Notes: a model not told the origin generated them from the sequence alone. Numbered from the stretch's first letter, positions 8,790 to 18,703 are shown. The stretch: DNA of 64,000 bases from Pyrococcus sp. NA2 (GCF_000211475.1 NC_015474.1:186001-250000); one strand, 5' to 3'. Program-made: numbers and translations.

Positions 8790-9293
8790 ATGAAACTCCT
8801 AAAACTTGTCGTTATCGTATCATTAGCAGGATTAGTTTTAGTTACTGGATGCATAAGCCAACCTGAAAGAACAGAGGTTTCTTCCAAAAGAGGAATTCTT
8901 CAAATGGAAGCCAAGATAATTGAAAAGGGAAACAACTGGTATCTTATCAACTTCACCGTGAGAAACGTTGGGAACTCAAGCGTTAGAGTTGCATTACCAA
9001 TCTATTTTATCACTCTGAAGGTAAAACTTTACGAGGGGGACAGGGAGTTGAAGTACATGGGACCAGTCCCAACGTACCTACCGCTGACAGAATCTCAAAC
9101 AAAGGTTCTCAAACCTGGGGAAAGCATTAACGTTGCATACAATGTTAATCTCTGCTGGTGGAACATAACTAAGGGTGGCACCTACCGCTTGGCAATCACG
9201 TACGTTACCCGGAACGTGGCGTCGAAAGGGGTTGACTTTCTAAGAACTGAGATCACGATCTCTCAAAATGTAACCGCTGTTCCATGTCAGTAG
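8790..9293 (+). CDS. Putative lipoprotein, beta-sandwich-like
   Basis: An exported protein of 167 residues. The ATG at 8790 gives a typical lipoprotein signal: MKLLK, a hydrophobic stretch, then LVTGC with Cys21 as the lipid-anchor candidate. An AGGTG ribosome-binding site lies about 8 nt upstream. An in-frame ATG nine codons earlier is less likely. The mature part alternates beta-type segments (LINFTVRNVGNSSVRV, LKPGESINVAYNV), like a one-domain immunoglobulin-type sandwich. No enzyme motif is seen. Function unknown; it is probably displayed on the outer face of the membrane. Confidence 0.7.
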   Translation: MKLLKLVVIVSLAGLVLVTGCISQPERTEVSSKRGILQMEAKIIEKGNNWYLINFTVRNVGNSSVRVALPIYFITLKVKLYEGDRELKYMGPVPTYLPLTESQTKVLKPGESINVAYNVNLCWWNITKGGTYRLAITYVTRNVASKGVDFLRTEITISQNVTAVPCQ

Positions 9294-9294
9294 T

Positions 9295-9672
9295 TTAAAA
9301 CTTAATGTCCAAAAATGGGCCTTTGGCAAACCTCCTCCGCTTGAAATACTCATCCTCCCTTATCAATTCCTGCAATAAATCCTCAAGTCTCCAGGTTAAA
9401 GAGGTTGGAGTTGTAGTTGCAAAGATAACATCCTTGAATCTTGGTTTAACAAGCTTTATGACATTCTTAATTTCCTCATTCGTGAGGTTATGCATAATTA
9501 TGAATTTTCTAAGATGCCAATCGCACCTCCCCTCTAAGTTTTTACGTTCAACTATCGAACCAACTGTCCAATCCTTGCAGTACTCGGGAACACAAACTAA
9601 CTCATGCTTCAGGAGTTGCTTTAACTCTTTATACTCCTCCCTAGAGAAACCGATCAGCAGTATTTTACCCAA
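9295..9672 (-). CDS. DUF3783 family protein
   Basis: A soluble protein of 125 residues beginning MGKILLIGFSREEYKELKQLL, here split as MGKILLIGF and EEYKELKQLL. It resembles the DUF3783 family found in archaea and some anaerobic bacteria, with no assigned function. It lies 11 bp downstream of cbf5 on the same strand and may be read through from it. Its stop is 1 bp from the convergent lipoprotein gene. Confidence 0.65.
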   Translation of the reverse strand: MGKILLIGFSREEYKELKQLLKHELVCVPEYCKDWTVGSIVERKNLEGRCDWHLRKFIIMHNLTNEEIKNVIKLVKPRFKDVIFATTTPTSLTWRLEDLLQELIREDEYFKRRRFAKGPFLDIKF

Positions 9673-9683
9673 AGCCCTTCACC

Positions 9684-10703
9684 TCAAGCACCACTCCCCT
9701 TCCAAAGCTTTGGATACCAATCTCTAGGCATGAACACCTTCTCAACGTCAACGGCTATTCCTTTACTTCTCTGTAACATCTCTTGGCTCGTCATTAGAGC
9801 TTTTCCTAGTGCCACAAGTTCCTCCTTCAACGTCATTATTGCAACTAAGTCTCCTCTCTTAATTCCCGCATGAAGCTTGGCTATCCCTGGAACAGTTAAG
9901 TTTGCCCCATGTGTCACCGCAGCAACCGCAGAATCCTTTATCCAGATCTTTGGAAGATGTTCAACGGCCTTCTCCATTGGCTGAATGGCCTTCCTTAGGT
10001 ATTCCTCTATTCCATCCTCCTTCCAGAAGTGGTAGTAATCAACGAGATCATGGAGCGTTACTAACGTTTCATCTTCCTTAAATGGGCCACTCCTGGTCCT
10101 TCTAAGCTCTGCCATGTGGGCTCCAACCCCAAGCGCTAACCCAATGTGGTGAATCAAGGATCTAATGTAAGTCCCAGCCTCAACCCCTGCCCTAAATAGA
10201 ACATCCCTTCCATCAATTTCAAGTATCTCGATGTAGTAGACCTTCCTAGTCCTAAGTCTCCTCTTCACGGCACTCCTGAGTGGGGGCCTCTGTATTATCT
10301 CCCCCTGGAACTCCTTCATCACCTGCACTATTCTATCCTCCGGAACATCGCCGTGTAAATGCATTAGGGCAACGTACTCCTTTCCAGCTGGGAGTAGAGC
10401 TTGAACAACTCTAGTGGCTTTCTCCAGGGCAACTGGTAAAACACCGCTAACCTTTGGATCGAGCGTTCCTCCATGACCGGCCTTCTCCAAGTTGAATATT
10501 TTCTTTATCCAAGCTACAACCTCATGACTCGTTGGTCCTGGGGGTTTATCTAAGTTTATTACACCGTATTGGATGTGTAGTTCAATTGGCCTCTTATCAG
10601 GTGGAAATCCCCATTTGGGATTCGTTTCAGCCTTCTCGTCTTTTATAAGAATCTCCCTCTTAATGTCAGCGGGAAGTATTCTCCTCACCTCATCCCTCGC
10701 CAA
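9684..10703 (-). CDS. truB: tRNA/rRNA pseudouridine synthase Cbf5 (TruB family)
   Basis: Archaeal Cbf5/dyskerin, catalytic subunit of H/ACA guide RNPs; it can also make pseudouridine 55 in tRNA. 339 residues. The catalytic Asp is in GGTLDPKVSG (about residue 77), followed by the C-terminal PUA domain (VPGIAKLHAGIKRGD). The start is taken as the TTG at 10703 (LARDEVRRIL), because a strong GGAGGTG site lies 6 nt upstream. The nearest ATG (10718) overlaps that site. It is divergent from pfkC. Confidence 0.93.
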   Translation of the reverse strand: MARDEVRRILPADIKREILIKDEKAETNPKWGFPPDKRPIELHIQYGVINLDKPPGPTSHEVVAWIKKIFNLEKAGHGGTLDPKVSGVLPVALEKATRVVQALLPAGKEYVALMHLHGDVPEDRIVQVMKEFQGEIIQRPPLRSAVKRRLRTRKVYYIEILEIDGRDVLFRAGVEAGTYIRSLIHHIGLALGVGAHMAELRRTRSGPFKEDETLVTLHDLVDYYHFWKEDGIEEYLRKAIQPMEKAVEHLPKIWIKDSAVAAVTHGANLTVPGIAKLHAGIKRGDLVAIMTLKEELVALGKALMTSQEMLQRSKGIAVDVEKVFMPRDWYPKLWKGSGA

Positions 10704-10792
10704 ACTCTTCACCTCCATGTTATTTCCAAAGTTAAAACCTTATAAGCTAAGTGTTTCATACTATCATAACCCTTTAACCAAGGTGGTATAGA

Positions 10793-12154
10793 ATGGTAAA
10801 TTTAGATTTTTCTGTTTACACAGCCTATAATGCGAACATCGATGCAATAGCTAGGTTAAGACAGGAGGTAATTCAAAATGTAATCAATGAGTTTGATCCA
10901 AGGGATGTTCTTGAAAGAATTGAAGTGTATCCCAGGGAAATAAGCGAGCCTCTAGATTTTGTTGCTAGATTAGTTCACGCCCTTAAACTTGGGAAACCTA
11001 TGGAAGTTCCACTTGTAAATGAAAAGTTAAATGCCTGGTTTGATGAAAAATTTAGATATGAGGAAAGACTCGGAGGACAAGCCGGAATAATCGCAAATGT
11101 TCTTGCTGGTTTAAGAATCAAAAAGATCATAGCATACACTCCCTTTCTTCCAAGGAGACTTGCAAACCTGTTCAAGGAAAATGTGCTATACCCAGTTGTC
11201 GAAGATGGAAGACTTAAGCTTAAACCGATAAGGGAAGCTTACAGGAAAGGAGATCCACTAAAGGTAAACAGGATATTTGAGTTCAGGGAAGGTATGAAGA
11301 TAAAGCTTGGAGATGAAATGATAAGGGTTCCAGCCTCTGGGAGATTCATAGTTTCTGCAAGATTTGAGAGTATAAGCAGAATAGAGACAAGGGATGAGTT
11401 AAGGCCTTACCTAAGGGATATAGCCAGGGAAATTGACGGTGCAATACTTTCTGGCTACCAAGGTCTTAGGATGAAGTACTCTGACGGAAAGGATGCTAAT
11501 TACTATTTAAGGAAAGCTAAGGAGGATATAATGGCATTCAAGGATGAGGGAGTTAAAGTTCACGTTGAATTTGCCTCCATCCAGGATAGGAAGTTAAGGA
11601 AGAAGGTCATAACAAACATATTTCCCCTCGTCGATAGCGTCGGAATGGATGAAGCAGAGATAGCACAGATACTTAGCGTTCTCGGATATAGAGATTTGGC
11701 CGATAGGATTTTCACGTATAATAGACTGGAGGACTCAATACTTGGAGGCATGATAATCTTGGACGAGCTGAATTTTGATATGTTGCAGGTTCACACAATG
11801 TACTACGTAATGCTCATTACACATCGGAACAACCCCCTAACCGAAGAAGAATTGGTCAAGATTCTTGAATTTGGAACAACGCTCGGTGCAGCAAGGGCTT
11901 ACCTTGGAGATATAAACAGGCCAGAAGATTATGAGATTGGACTTAAAGTTCCATTCAATGAGAGGGGTGAATACGTTAAGCTTAGGTTTGAGGAAGCAAA
12001 ATCAAAGCTCAGGATGAGAGAATATAAGATAGCGGTTGTTCCAACTAGGCTAGTTAAAGAGCCAGTCCTCACAGTTGGACTCGGAGACACGATATCCACT
12101 GGGGTATTCTTAGCTTATCTGGAATTCCTAAGGAAGAAGTTTTTAACTGGATAG
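10793..12154 (+). CDS. pfkC: ADP-dependent phosphofructokinase
   Basis: Converts fructose 6-phosphate to the 1,6-bisphosphate with ADP as phosphoryl donor, in the modified Embden-Meyerhof pathway of Thermococcales. 453 residues. It resembles remembered Pyrococcus PfkC (VYTAYNANIDAI, FRYEERLGGQAG, IVSARFESISRIETR) much more than the ADP-glucokinase paralogue. The catalytic Asp is in VGLGDTIS about 20 residues from the C-terminus. A TATA-like TTATAAG sits at about 10740, and a GGTGG ribosome-binding site precedes the ATG. The moeA gene follows by 15 bp. Confidence 0.95.
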   Translation: MVNLDFSVYTAYNANIDAIARLRQEVIQNVINEFDPRDVLERIEVYPREISEPLDFVARLVHALKLGKPMEVPLVNEKLNAWFDEKFRYEERLGGQAGIIANVLAGLRIKKIIAYTPFLPRRLANLFKENVLYPVVEDGRLKLKPIREAYRKGDPLKVNRIFEFREGMKIKLGDEMIRVPASGRFIVSARFESISRIETRDELRPYLRDIAREIDGAILSGYQGLRMKYSDGKDANYYLRKAKEDIMAFKDEGVKVHVEFASIQDRKLRKKVITNIFPLVDSVGMDEAEIAQILSVLGYRDLADRIFTYNRLEDSILGGMIILDELNFDMLQVHTMYYVMLITHRNNPLTEEELVKILEFGTTLGAARAYLGDINRPEDYEIGLKVPFNERGEYVKLRFEEAKSKLRMREYKIAVVPTRLVKEPVLTVGLGDTISTGVFLAYLEFLRKKFLTG

Positions 12155-12169
12155 CTAAAGTTTCTCAAC

Positions 12170-13353
12170 ATGGAGTTCAAAAAGCTAACACCATATAGAG
12201 AAGCCTTAAGACTCCTTCTTAACGACATGAAAGAAGTTGGAGAGGAAACAGTTCCGCTCAATGAGGCTCTTGGGAGAGTTCTAGCTCAAGATATTGTCGC
12301 AGAGTTTAATATTCCTCCATTTGATAGATCTGCAGTAGATGGATATGCCGTTAAGGCGGAAGACACCTTTCAGGCCAGAGAATACAATCCCATTGAGCTT
12401 GAGGTTCTAGAAGACGTTCCGGCGGGAGAGAGACCCAGACACGAGGTGACAAACGGAAAGGCGATAAAGGTGCTTACTGGGGCCAAGATACCTTCGGGAG
12501 CAAATGCAGTTATAATGCAGGAGATGGTAAAAAGAGAGGGGAATAGGATATACGTTCTGAGACCTGTCGCTCCAGGCCAGAATATAGCCTTTGCCGGTGA
12601 AGATGTGAGGAAAGGTGAAGTCGTACTGAGGAAGGGAAGCATACTAAGACCTCAAGATTTGGCAATGCTAAAGGCCTTGGGAATAAAGAAGGTTCCGGTG
12701 AAGGTGAAACCCAAAGTTGGGATAATAATAACGGGTAGCGAACTCGTTGATGAGCCTAGTGAAGAAGCGTTCAACGCAGGAAAGATAGTCGAGACAAACT
12801 CGATAATGCTGATAAGTTTGGTCAGCAAATTCTTTGGGGAACCGATATTTTATGGCGTGATTCCAGATGATGAAGAGGAGATAAGAGATGTAATTGAAAA
12901 GGCAAGAGAAGACTGTGACATAGTTCTCGTAACCGGAGGATCCGCCTTTGGAGAGAGGGACTATGCCCACAAGTTCGTCAATTTACTGTTCCATGGAACC
13001 ACGATAAAGCCCGGGAGGCCTATAGGGTATGGGGAGAGAACATTCATCATGAGCGGTTATCCAGTTGCCGTCTTTGCTCAGTTCCACCTCTTTGTTAAGC
13101 ATGCCTTGGCCAAGCTAGTTGGGGCAAGGAATTATGAGGTTAGGATAAGAGCAAAGCTTGAGGATGACGTTCCAAGTCAACTTGGCAGGTATGAATTTGT
13201 CAAGATCCATTACGAAGAGGGTAAAGCGAGGGTGATAAAAAGAGGGGTAGTGGGATAATATCCTCGTTGGTACAAAGTAACGCTTACTTAGAGATACCTG
13301 AGGACAGTGAAGGTTATAGAAGAGGTGAAGAAGTTTGGATTACTCTGTACTGA
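12170..13353 (+). CDS. moeA: Molybdopterin molybdenumtransferase MoeA, frameshifted near the C-terminus
   Basis: Inserts molybdenum or tungsten into adenylylated molybdopterin. Domains are canonical: FDRSAVDGYAV (about residues 45-56), LTGAKIPSGANAV, and the MoCF-type segment with IITGSELVD and VTGGSAFGERD. The uninterrupted frame stops at 13258 after 362 codons, inside domain IV. The same coding sense resumes one frame over at 13252 (GIISSLVQSNAYLEIP, then RRGEEVWITLY) and stops at 13353. One extra G in the run GGGG (13244-13247) would restore KRGGSGIISS. This is a real or sequencing 1-bp deletion. Without the tail the product lacks the end of its C-terminal barrel. Given with the full restored span. 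Confidence 0.85.
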
Positions 13354-14855
13354 GGAAGAGATGGAAGGAGATAATTTTCATCCTATATCTCCTAACCCTA
13401 CTTCTAGCTCCTTCCTATTTCATGGTAAAGCAGGCAAAACTAGATGATTACATGGGGGATGAGGTTTGGTACGTTTCAGCGACAAGGAACATGCTTCACT
13501 TACTCGGTTTACGAACCATGTACGTTGAAAATAATTCTGTTGGAGTTAATGTAATTTTAAGGGAACCCCTATACAGCGGGAAGGTTATCGTCGAGGTTCT
13601 TGGGATAAAATTTGAGAAAGAGGTTAGGGAATATCCTGAGGTACCAGAATTTGCGAAGAAGCTTGGCATTAAGGTCGAGTACATCCCATTTAACTACACG
13701 AGGAACGAAAGTTTCTGGGAGAGCCTAAAGCTCAGAATATGGGAAATAGCGAACAAGTACAACTTCACGGAATATGAAAGCTATTCAAATTTCCCTGGAG
13801 TTTACTACATGGTACCAAGGGATAACTATGAGAAATTCATTGAAGAACTTAGAAGTTTCCCCAACATCACAATAATCCCAGGATACAGATATCCCGACAA
13901 GGAGAACATTCACAAATACCTGAACACTGAACATCCACTCCTTGGAAAGGATATAATAGCCCTGGGAATGTTGATAAGAGACGAGCCATTCTATTGGAGG
14001 ATACCAGGGATTATAGAACATGCACTAATTGTAATAATGGTTGCCCTCATTACTTATATGCTCACAAAAAGTTATCTCGCAACTTCGATAGCAACAACGT
14101 TTGTTGCCTTAGATCCACTCCTGTTCGCAACCGGGATCGTTGCCATGCTTGACATTCACGTTGCTTTCTTCGTGGCCCTATTCATGCTCTTTATGACCCT
14201 TAATAGGTTTAAGTTAGCCGGAATCTCCCTGGGGCTTGCAGCTTCAACCAAATTAAGTGGAGCATTCGTCTTCCCAATCCTCTGGATCAGATTACTCAGG
14301 GAGAAGGATCTAAAGGAGTTTATAGTTTCAGGCCTTTTACTCCCATCCTTAGCCTTTTTGATTCCTGAGGTTCCAATAATAAAGGCGATGGGATTCATCC
14401 CATGGCTTGAAGAATTCATTGCTAGCTTCTCATGGCATCTCAGCTTTAAGGGAGAACATCCAGCCGAAGCTCCTTTCTGGATGTGGTTCATCTCTCTTAA
14501 ACCATTTCCCTTCCATTACAATCCTGATGTTTACGCAGTTACCGATCCAATTTTAATGTTGGCAATGGTAGTTTTCATATTTGCAGTCCCTTACGTCGCC
14601 CTCAAGAGAAGAAAGGTATGGGAGATCTTTTGCATGTTTTGGTCCATAATAGGATTCTTTGCGTTACAGTATGTTTTAGGAGGGAAAACTCAGTTCATAT
14701 TTTATGCAACTCCTTTGGTTCCACCAGCATCGGTAGCCCTTGGTATCATTGGCTATGAGATAGTTAAATGGGAGTACTTCTCAGAGTCACTAAAGATCTA
14801 CTGGGGTTGGATAAGGAGGGTTATAACCTCTCTCCCCTTACGACGTATACGGTAG
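13335..14855 (+). CDS. Membrane glycosyltransferase, dolichyl-phosphate-mannose:protein mannosyltransferase-like (GT39)
   Basis: A polytopic membrane protein of 506 residues. After TM1 comes the acidic pair in YMGDEVWYV, as in the first loop of PMT/GT-C enzymes. A long extracytoplasmic part (about residues 40-190) precedes the PMT-like HPLLGKDIIALG and FYWRIPGIIEH motifs, and then at least eight hydrophobic segments. It probably transfers a sugar from a lipid-phosphate donor on the outer side of the membrane; the acceptor is unknown. The TTG start has a GAGGTGA site 7 nt upstream and lies inside the restored moeA tail. The 3' end overlaps phoU (convergent) by 35 bp. Confidence 0.8.
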   Translation: MDYSVLRKRWKEIIFILYLLTLLLAPSYFMVKQAKLDDYMGDEVWYVSATRNMLHLLGLRTMYVENNSVGVNVILREPLYSGKVIVEVLGIKFEKEVREYPEVPEFAKKLGIKVEYIPFNYTRNESFWESLKLRIWEIANKYNFTEYESYSNFPGVYYMVPRDNYEKFIEELRSFPNITIIPGYRYPDKENIHKYLNTEHPLLGKDIIALGMLIRDEPFYWRIPGIIEHALIVIMVALITYMLTKSYLATSIATTFVALDPLLFATGIVAMLDIHVAFFVALFMLFMTLNRFKLAGISLGLAASTKLSGAFVFPILWIRLLREKDLKEFIVSGLLLPSLAFLIPEVPIIKAMGFIPWLEEFIASFSWHLSFKGEHPAEAPFWMWFISLKPFPFHYNPDVYAVTDPILMLAMVVFIFAVPYVALKRRKVWEIFCMFWSIIGFFALQYVLGGKTQFIFYATPLVPPASVALGIIGYEIVKWEYFSESLKIYWGWIRRVITSLPLRRIR

Positions 14856-15411
14856 CCCTCGCTATCAGGGTTGCGTGATCACTTATCCTCTCGAGATGTC
14901 TCATGATCAAAGCTCTTACAGCTTTCTTCAAGGTTATCTCCTGCCTAAGAGACGAAATTGCAAGCTTATACTCTTCATCTATCTTTGAGTCTAGATCAAA
15001 TACTCTCGTAACCAACTCATCGTTCTCATCTAGAAATGACGTAACGGCTATGGCAACGGTTTCCTTTACGAGACTAATGGCATTGGTAATTTCTAACTCC
15101 TCAACATCAACTCCACTCAGTTCAAGGGTTCTCCTTATCTCAAAGATGTACCTGGAGATTCTGAATAGATCGTAACTAACGTCAAGCGATGCTTGTATGT
15201 ACCTTAGATCTCTGGCCACTGGTTGGTACCTTACGATCAGCTCGGTTGCTATATCCCTTATTTCCTCCCTAAGAAGGAGCATTTTTGAGGGGATATCCTG
15301 GATGTCCCCTTTTCCTATCACATCATCCATCATGTCCAGATCAGTCCTTGCCATCTCTTCGAGTATCTTCTTTATGTGCATAAGCCCTATATCGAGCAAT
15401 TTTCTCAACAT
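14821..15411 (-). CDS. phoU: PhoU-like phosphate transport regulator
   Basis: An all-helical 196-residue protein with the PhoU signature (ELIVRYQPVARDLRYIQASL shortened here to QPVARDLRYI) and a C-terminal HLERISDHATLIA segment carrying the acidic and polar metal-ligand pattern. It is last in the pst operon, 10 bp after pstB. In bacteria PhoU signals phosphate status; in archaea the partner is unclear. Here it probably modulates the Pst transporter. Confidence 0.9.
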   Translation of the reverse strand: MLRKLLDIGLMHIKKILEEMARTDLDMMDDVIGKGDIQDIPSKMLLLREEIRDIATELIVRYQPVARDLRYIQASLDVSYDLFRISRYIFEIRRTLELSGVDVEELEITNAISLVKETVAIAVTSFLDENDELVTRVFDLDSKIDEEYKLAISSLRQEITLKKAVRALIMRHLERISDHATLIARATVYVVRGERL

Positions 15412-15420
15412 ACCACCTCC

Positions 15421-16182
15421 TCATCCAATTGCTCCCGTGACGTATTTTTCAGTGAGCTCATTTCTTGGATTTTCGAATACCCTTCTCGTTGGTCCAACTT
15501 CAATTACCCTACCCATATAGAGAAATGCAACAAAATCGCTGATTCTAGCCGCTTGAGCTGGAGAGTGAGTTACCAAAACTATCGTGTAATCTCGCTTGAG
15601 CTCAAGTAATAGCTCTTCAATTTTCCTTGTACCCACAGGGTCTATATTTGCCGTCGGCTCATCCATAAGGAGTATCTTTGGCTTTAGTGCCAGAACCCTG
15701 GCTATCACGAGACGCTGCTTTTGGCCTCCAGATAGACTTGAAGGATAGTCGTTCAGCCTGTTCTTAACTTCATCCCAAAGTGCAGCCTTTTTTAGAGCCC
15801 ATTCAACTCTCTCCCTTAACTCCTCTTTGCTCTTGACAAGTTTGTTGAACTTTAGGCCTACCGCAACGTTCTCAAATATTGTCAGGTGGGGGAATGGGTT
15901 TGGATACTGAAACACCATTCCAACTATCCTTCTGATCTTAGTGGGATCAACATCAGGCGAATACACATCCAAGCCAAATATCTTGACCTTCCCCTCTACT
16001 CTAGCCTCGGGATTCAAGTCCAACAACCTATTGAAGGCCCTAAGTAAAGTTGACTTGCCACAGCCACTGGGACCCATGAGTGCGAATATCGTATTCCTGG
16101 GAATTTTGATATTTACATCCTTGATCACGTGGTTGTTTCCATAGTATATATTTAGATCCTCCGTCTCTATTGCATACTTCAC
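15421..16182 (-). CDS. pstB: Phosphate ABC transporter ATP-binding protein PstB
   Basis: Nucleotide-binding subunit, 253 residues. Walker A is GPSGCGKST (about residues 35-43), the ABC signature is LSGGQKQR, Walker B is [12 protein letters not shown], and the switch His is in VLVTHSP. The GTG start follows GAGGTGAGATT and overlaps the pstA stop (4 bp). It powers phosphate import with PstC, PstA and PstS. Confidence 0.96.
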   Translation of the reverse strand: MKYAIETEDLNIYYGNNHVIKDVNIKIPRNTIFALMGPSGCGKSTLLRAFNRLLDLNPEARVEGKVKIFGLDVYSPDVDPTKIRRIVGMVFQYPNPFPHLTIFENVAVGLKFNKLVKSKEELRERVEWALKKAALWDEVKNRLNDYPSSLSGGQKQRLVIARVLALKPKILLMDEPTANIDPVGTRKIEELLLELKRDYTIVLVTHSPAQAARISDFVAFLYMGRVIEVGPTRRVFENPRNELTEKYVTGAIG

Positions 16183-17006
16183 AATCTCACCTCCCTGATC
16201 TTAAGCCTTAATGGGAGGAAAATTGAGAGGAAAATAATTAGGAGAACAAGGGCAGCTCCCCAGGCAATGTCCTGATGATACCTGGACGGGCTTTGAATCA
16301 ACGTGTATATTAATAGTGGAACTGCTCCTACCGGTTCCAGTGGATTTAGGGAGTAGCCCTCGTACATCCCACCAATTGTGAACATCAAAGGCGCTGTTTC
16401 ACCGGCTATTTTTGCCAGACCTATTAAGATACCTGTTACAATTCCCTTTCTGGCAATTGGAACGAGGATCCTGAAAAGGACTTGAGATTGTGTAAATCCA
16501 AGTGAATATCCAGCCTCCTTATAGGTAAGGGGAACCTGCCTTAGGGCCTCGGCGGTATATATTGCAACGTAGGGAATCATTATTATTGAGAGAGCAAAGG
16601 CCCCAGCGATCGCGGAATAATGACCCATTGGAACCACTAAAACTTGCATTACGAAGATTCCAGTTAGGATAGTTGGAAATTCGAGCATGAGCTGAAGTAA
16701 TCCCCTAAGAATCTTCGCGAGTTTATCCTCTCTATATTCATACATGTACACTCCAATTGCAAATGCAATTGGTATTGATATCAGAGCCGTGATTAAAACC
16801 AACATAAGGGTCCCCAAAATCGCTGGCCCTATTCCACCCTCTGAGAGAGTTCCAACTACAAACCTCAATCCTGAGGAAATCAAGGGTTTCAGGCCTTTCA
16901 TTGTAATGGTAAATATAACATGTAAAAGGATGAAAATTGAGAGCGCCGTGAAGGCCATAATTGAAAATAGAAATACAATGTCTTTGAGCTTTCTAATAAA
17001 TTCCAT
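16179..17006 (-). CDS. pstA: Phosphate ABC transporter permease PstA
   Basis: A membrane permease of 275 residues with about six hydrophobic segments. The coupling-helix EAA-type loop is [18 protein letters not shown] (about residues 150-167), and [14 protein letters not shown] follows as in PstA. It overlaps pstC by 14 bp and pstB by 4 bp. Confidence 0.95.
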   Translation of the reverse strand: MEFIRKLKDIVFLFSIMAFTALSIFILLHVIFTITMKGLKPLISSGLRFVVGTLSEGGIGPAILGTLMLVLITALISIPIAFAIGVYMYEYREDKLAKILRGLLQLMLEFPTILTGIFVMQVLVVPMGHYSAIAGAFALSIIMIPYVAIYTAEALRQVPLTYKEAGYSLGFTQSQVLFRILVPIARKGIVTGILIGLAKIAGETAPLMFTIGGMYEGYSLNPLEPVGAVPLLIYTLIQSPSRYHQDIAWGAALVLLIIFLSIFLPLRLKIREVRL

Positions 17007-17901
17007 AGCCTTCCCACCTCCTCAGAAGGTAAAGACCGATTATATTCACGATTAAACCTATTAGGAATAGAAGTAATCCAGCCGCAAATAGCGCAGATGT
17101 CATGTATTTGTATATAAACGCATTTCCAAATTGGTTTGCTATTAGCGATGATATCGTGTATCCAGGGGCAAAGAGGGCAATGCTCAAATTGAATGTGTTC
17201 CCAATAACGAGACTGACAGCAACCGTTTCTCCAATGGCTCTTCCGAATGCCAGTATTATGCCAGAATATATTGCTGGCCTTATGTAGCCAAGTAAGATTT
17301 TTGTCGCCTCATATCTCGTCAACCCAATGCTATACGCTGCTTCTCTATAGGTAAATGGGATTGCACTATAAGCCTCCCTTATTATGGCAGAGGCAAAGGG
17401 AGTAACCATGAATCCTAAGAGGACACCTGCCGAGAGATAGCTGAATCCCAATACAGGAGGATGAGAGAATATGGGAATTGGTGAAAAGATATCATACAAA
17501 GGCTTCATGATGTAATTTTTCAGAAATGGGACGAGGACAAATGCTCCCCATATACCGTATAAAATAGTTGGCAGGCCTGCCATTATATCAGAGATCATCA
17601 CGAGTATGTGCTTTATTCTCCTGGGAGCATAATCAACGATGAACACGGCATAGGATATTGAAAGGGGGATAGCTAAAAGTATCGCGATGAGGGAGGTGTA
17701 GATGCTTCCCCAAATTGCCGATAGAACTCCATAATATTCTTCATTTGGATTCTCAGAGGCTCTCCATATGTTTTTCGTTAGTATGTCAATACCCTCCCTC
17801 TTGAAGATCGGTATTGAATTGTGAATGTAAACCGTGAGCATCAGCACCATTATGCCAAAAACTAGAATAACAGGAAAGAGCAGGACCCTCCTAAGCTGCA
17901 T
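16993..17901 (-). CDS. pstC: Phosphate ABC transporter permease PstC
   Basis: The partner permease of PstA, 302 residues, with about six membrane segments. The EAA loop is REAYSAIPFTYREAAYSIG and the pore-region motif is FGRAIGETVAVSLV. A strong GGAGGTAAAATT ribosome-binding region precedes the ATG. It is 11 bp downstream of the TIM-barrel gene. Confidence 0.95.
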   Translation of the reverse strand: MQLRRVLLFPVILVFGIMVLMLTVYIHNSIPIFKREGIDILTKNIWRASENPNEEYYGVLSAIWGSIYTSLIAILLAIPLSISYAVFIVDYAPRRIKHILVMISDIMAGLPTILYGIWGAFVLVPFLKNYIMKPLYDIFSPIPIFSHPPVLGFSYLSAGVLLGFMVTPFASAIIREAYSAIPFTYREAAYSIGLTRYEATKILLGYIRPAIYSGIILAFGRAIGETVAVSLVIGNTFNLSIALFAPGYTISSLIANQFGNAFIYKYMTSALFAAGLLLFLIGLIVNIIGLYLLRRWEGYGIY

Positions 17902-17912
17902 AATTTTACCTC

Positions 17913-18701
17913 CTACCTAGTAACTTGTTTTAGCTTCACCACACTCTTCTTGACCAGATTTATTGAGGAAATGACATTTTCAATCGATGAATACCTCCTT
18001 ATTTCCAGGATTATCGTTCTAGGCTTAGACATCAGAACTCCCAGGAAGAAGTTTGGTGGAATTAATCCTTCACCTATCGGCCTATGTTCGTCGAACTTTC
18101 CATTGTTATCATGTAAATGGACATGCTCAAAGGGAAGCAATAAGTACTCCTCAAGAGGAACATTGTATTTGACGCTCATGAGATATGCATGTCCCGTGTC
18201 TAAGCATATTGAGACGTTTGATTCCAAAAAAGGTAAAAGTTCATGGGGAAATGCACCTATCCTAGTATCAAGTAGATTTTCAATGAACAGCTTCACTCCG
18301 TATTCCTCCGCTATCGTTGCAAGCTCCATTACCTGTCTCTTCGTGTTTATGAATGCCTCGTGATAACTTCCCTTGATGTCACCTCCATGGATAACAATGT
18401 TTCTCACGTCTAGAGCTTGAGCTATCTTAAACAATGCCTCCATTATCCGTATGTTCTTCCTGGAGTATCTTCCCAAATCGACCTTAACATTAGCACCATC
18501 TGAGGTCGGAGCGTGTATTGTGAAAGAGACCCCCAGGGTTTGCAAGTTTTCAACCTCGCTCCAATTTATCCTGTCATCGATTAAGATGGGAACGTCATCG
18601 GTTCCTATCTCGACTAAGTTCACCTTTAAGATATCTATAGGAATTCCATTCCCAGTTATTTCTGAGACTATCGTGGAGGATATGCCAACCTCAGTTTTCA
18701 T
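17913..18701 (-). CDS. Sugar phosphate isomerase/epimerase-like TIM-barrel protein in the pst operon
   Basis: A 262-residue AP-endonuclease-2/xylose-isomerase-like TIM barrel. Putative metal ligands are spread as in the family: HAPTSDG (about 63), VIHGGD (about 103), FIENLLD (about 143), CLDTGHAY (about 170), HVHLHDNNG (about 195) and a late ILEIRR. These barrels bind two or three divalent metals and act on sugar phosphates, hydroxypyruvate or DNA ends; the substrate cannot be told here. It sits between pstS (2-bp gap) and pstC (11-bp gap), so it should be expressed under phosphate control. Confidence 0.75.
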   Translation of the reverse strand: MKTEVGISSTIVSEITGNGIPIDILKVNLVEIGTDDVPILIDDRINWSEVENLQTLGVSFTIHAPTSDGANVKVDLGRYSRKNIRIMEALFKIAQALDVRNIVIHGGDIKGSYHEAFINTKRQVMELATIAEEYGVKLFIENLLDTRIGAFPHELLPFLESNVSICLDTGHAYLMSVKYNVPLEEYLLLPFEHVHLHDNNGKFDEHRPIGEGLIPPNFFLGVLMSKPRTIILEIRRYSSIENVISSINLVKKSVVKLKQVTR

Positions 18702-18703
18702 AT

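Noticed and set aside
10704-10792. Thermococcales glycolytic motif (TATCAC-N5-GTGATA) before pfkC
   Set aside because: Only a single TATCA half-site is present; the second half is absent, so no TrmBL1 site can be claimed.
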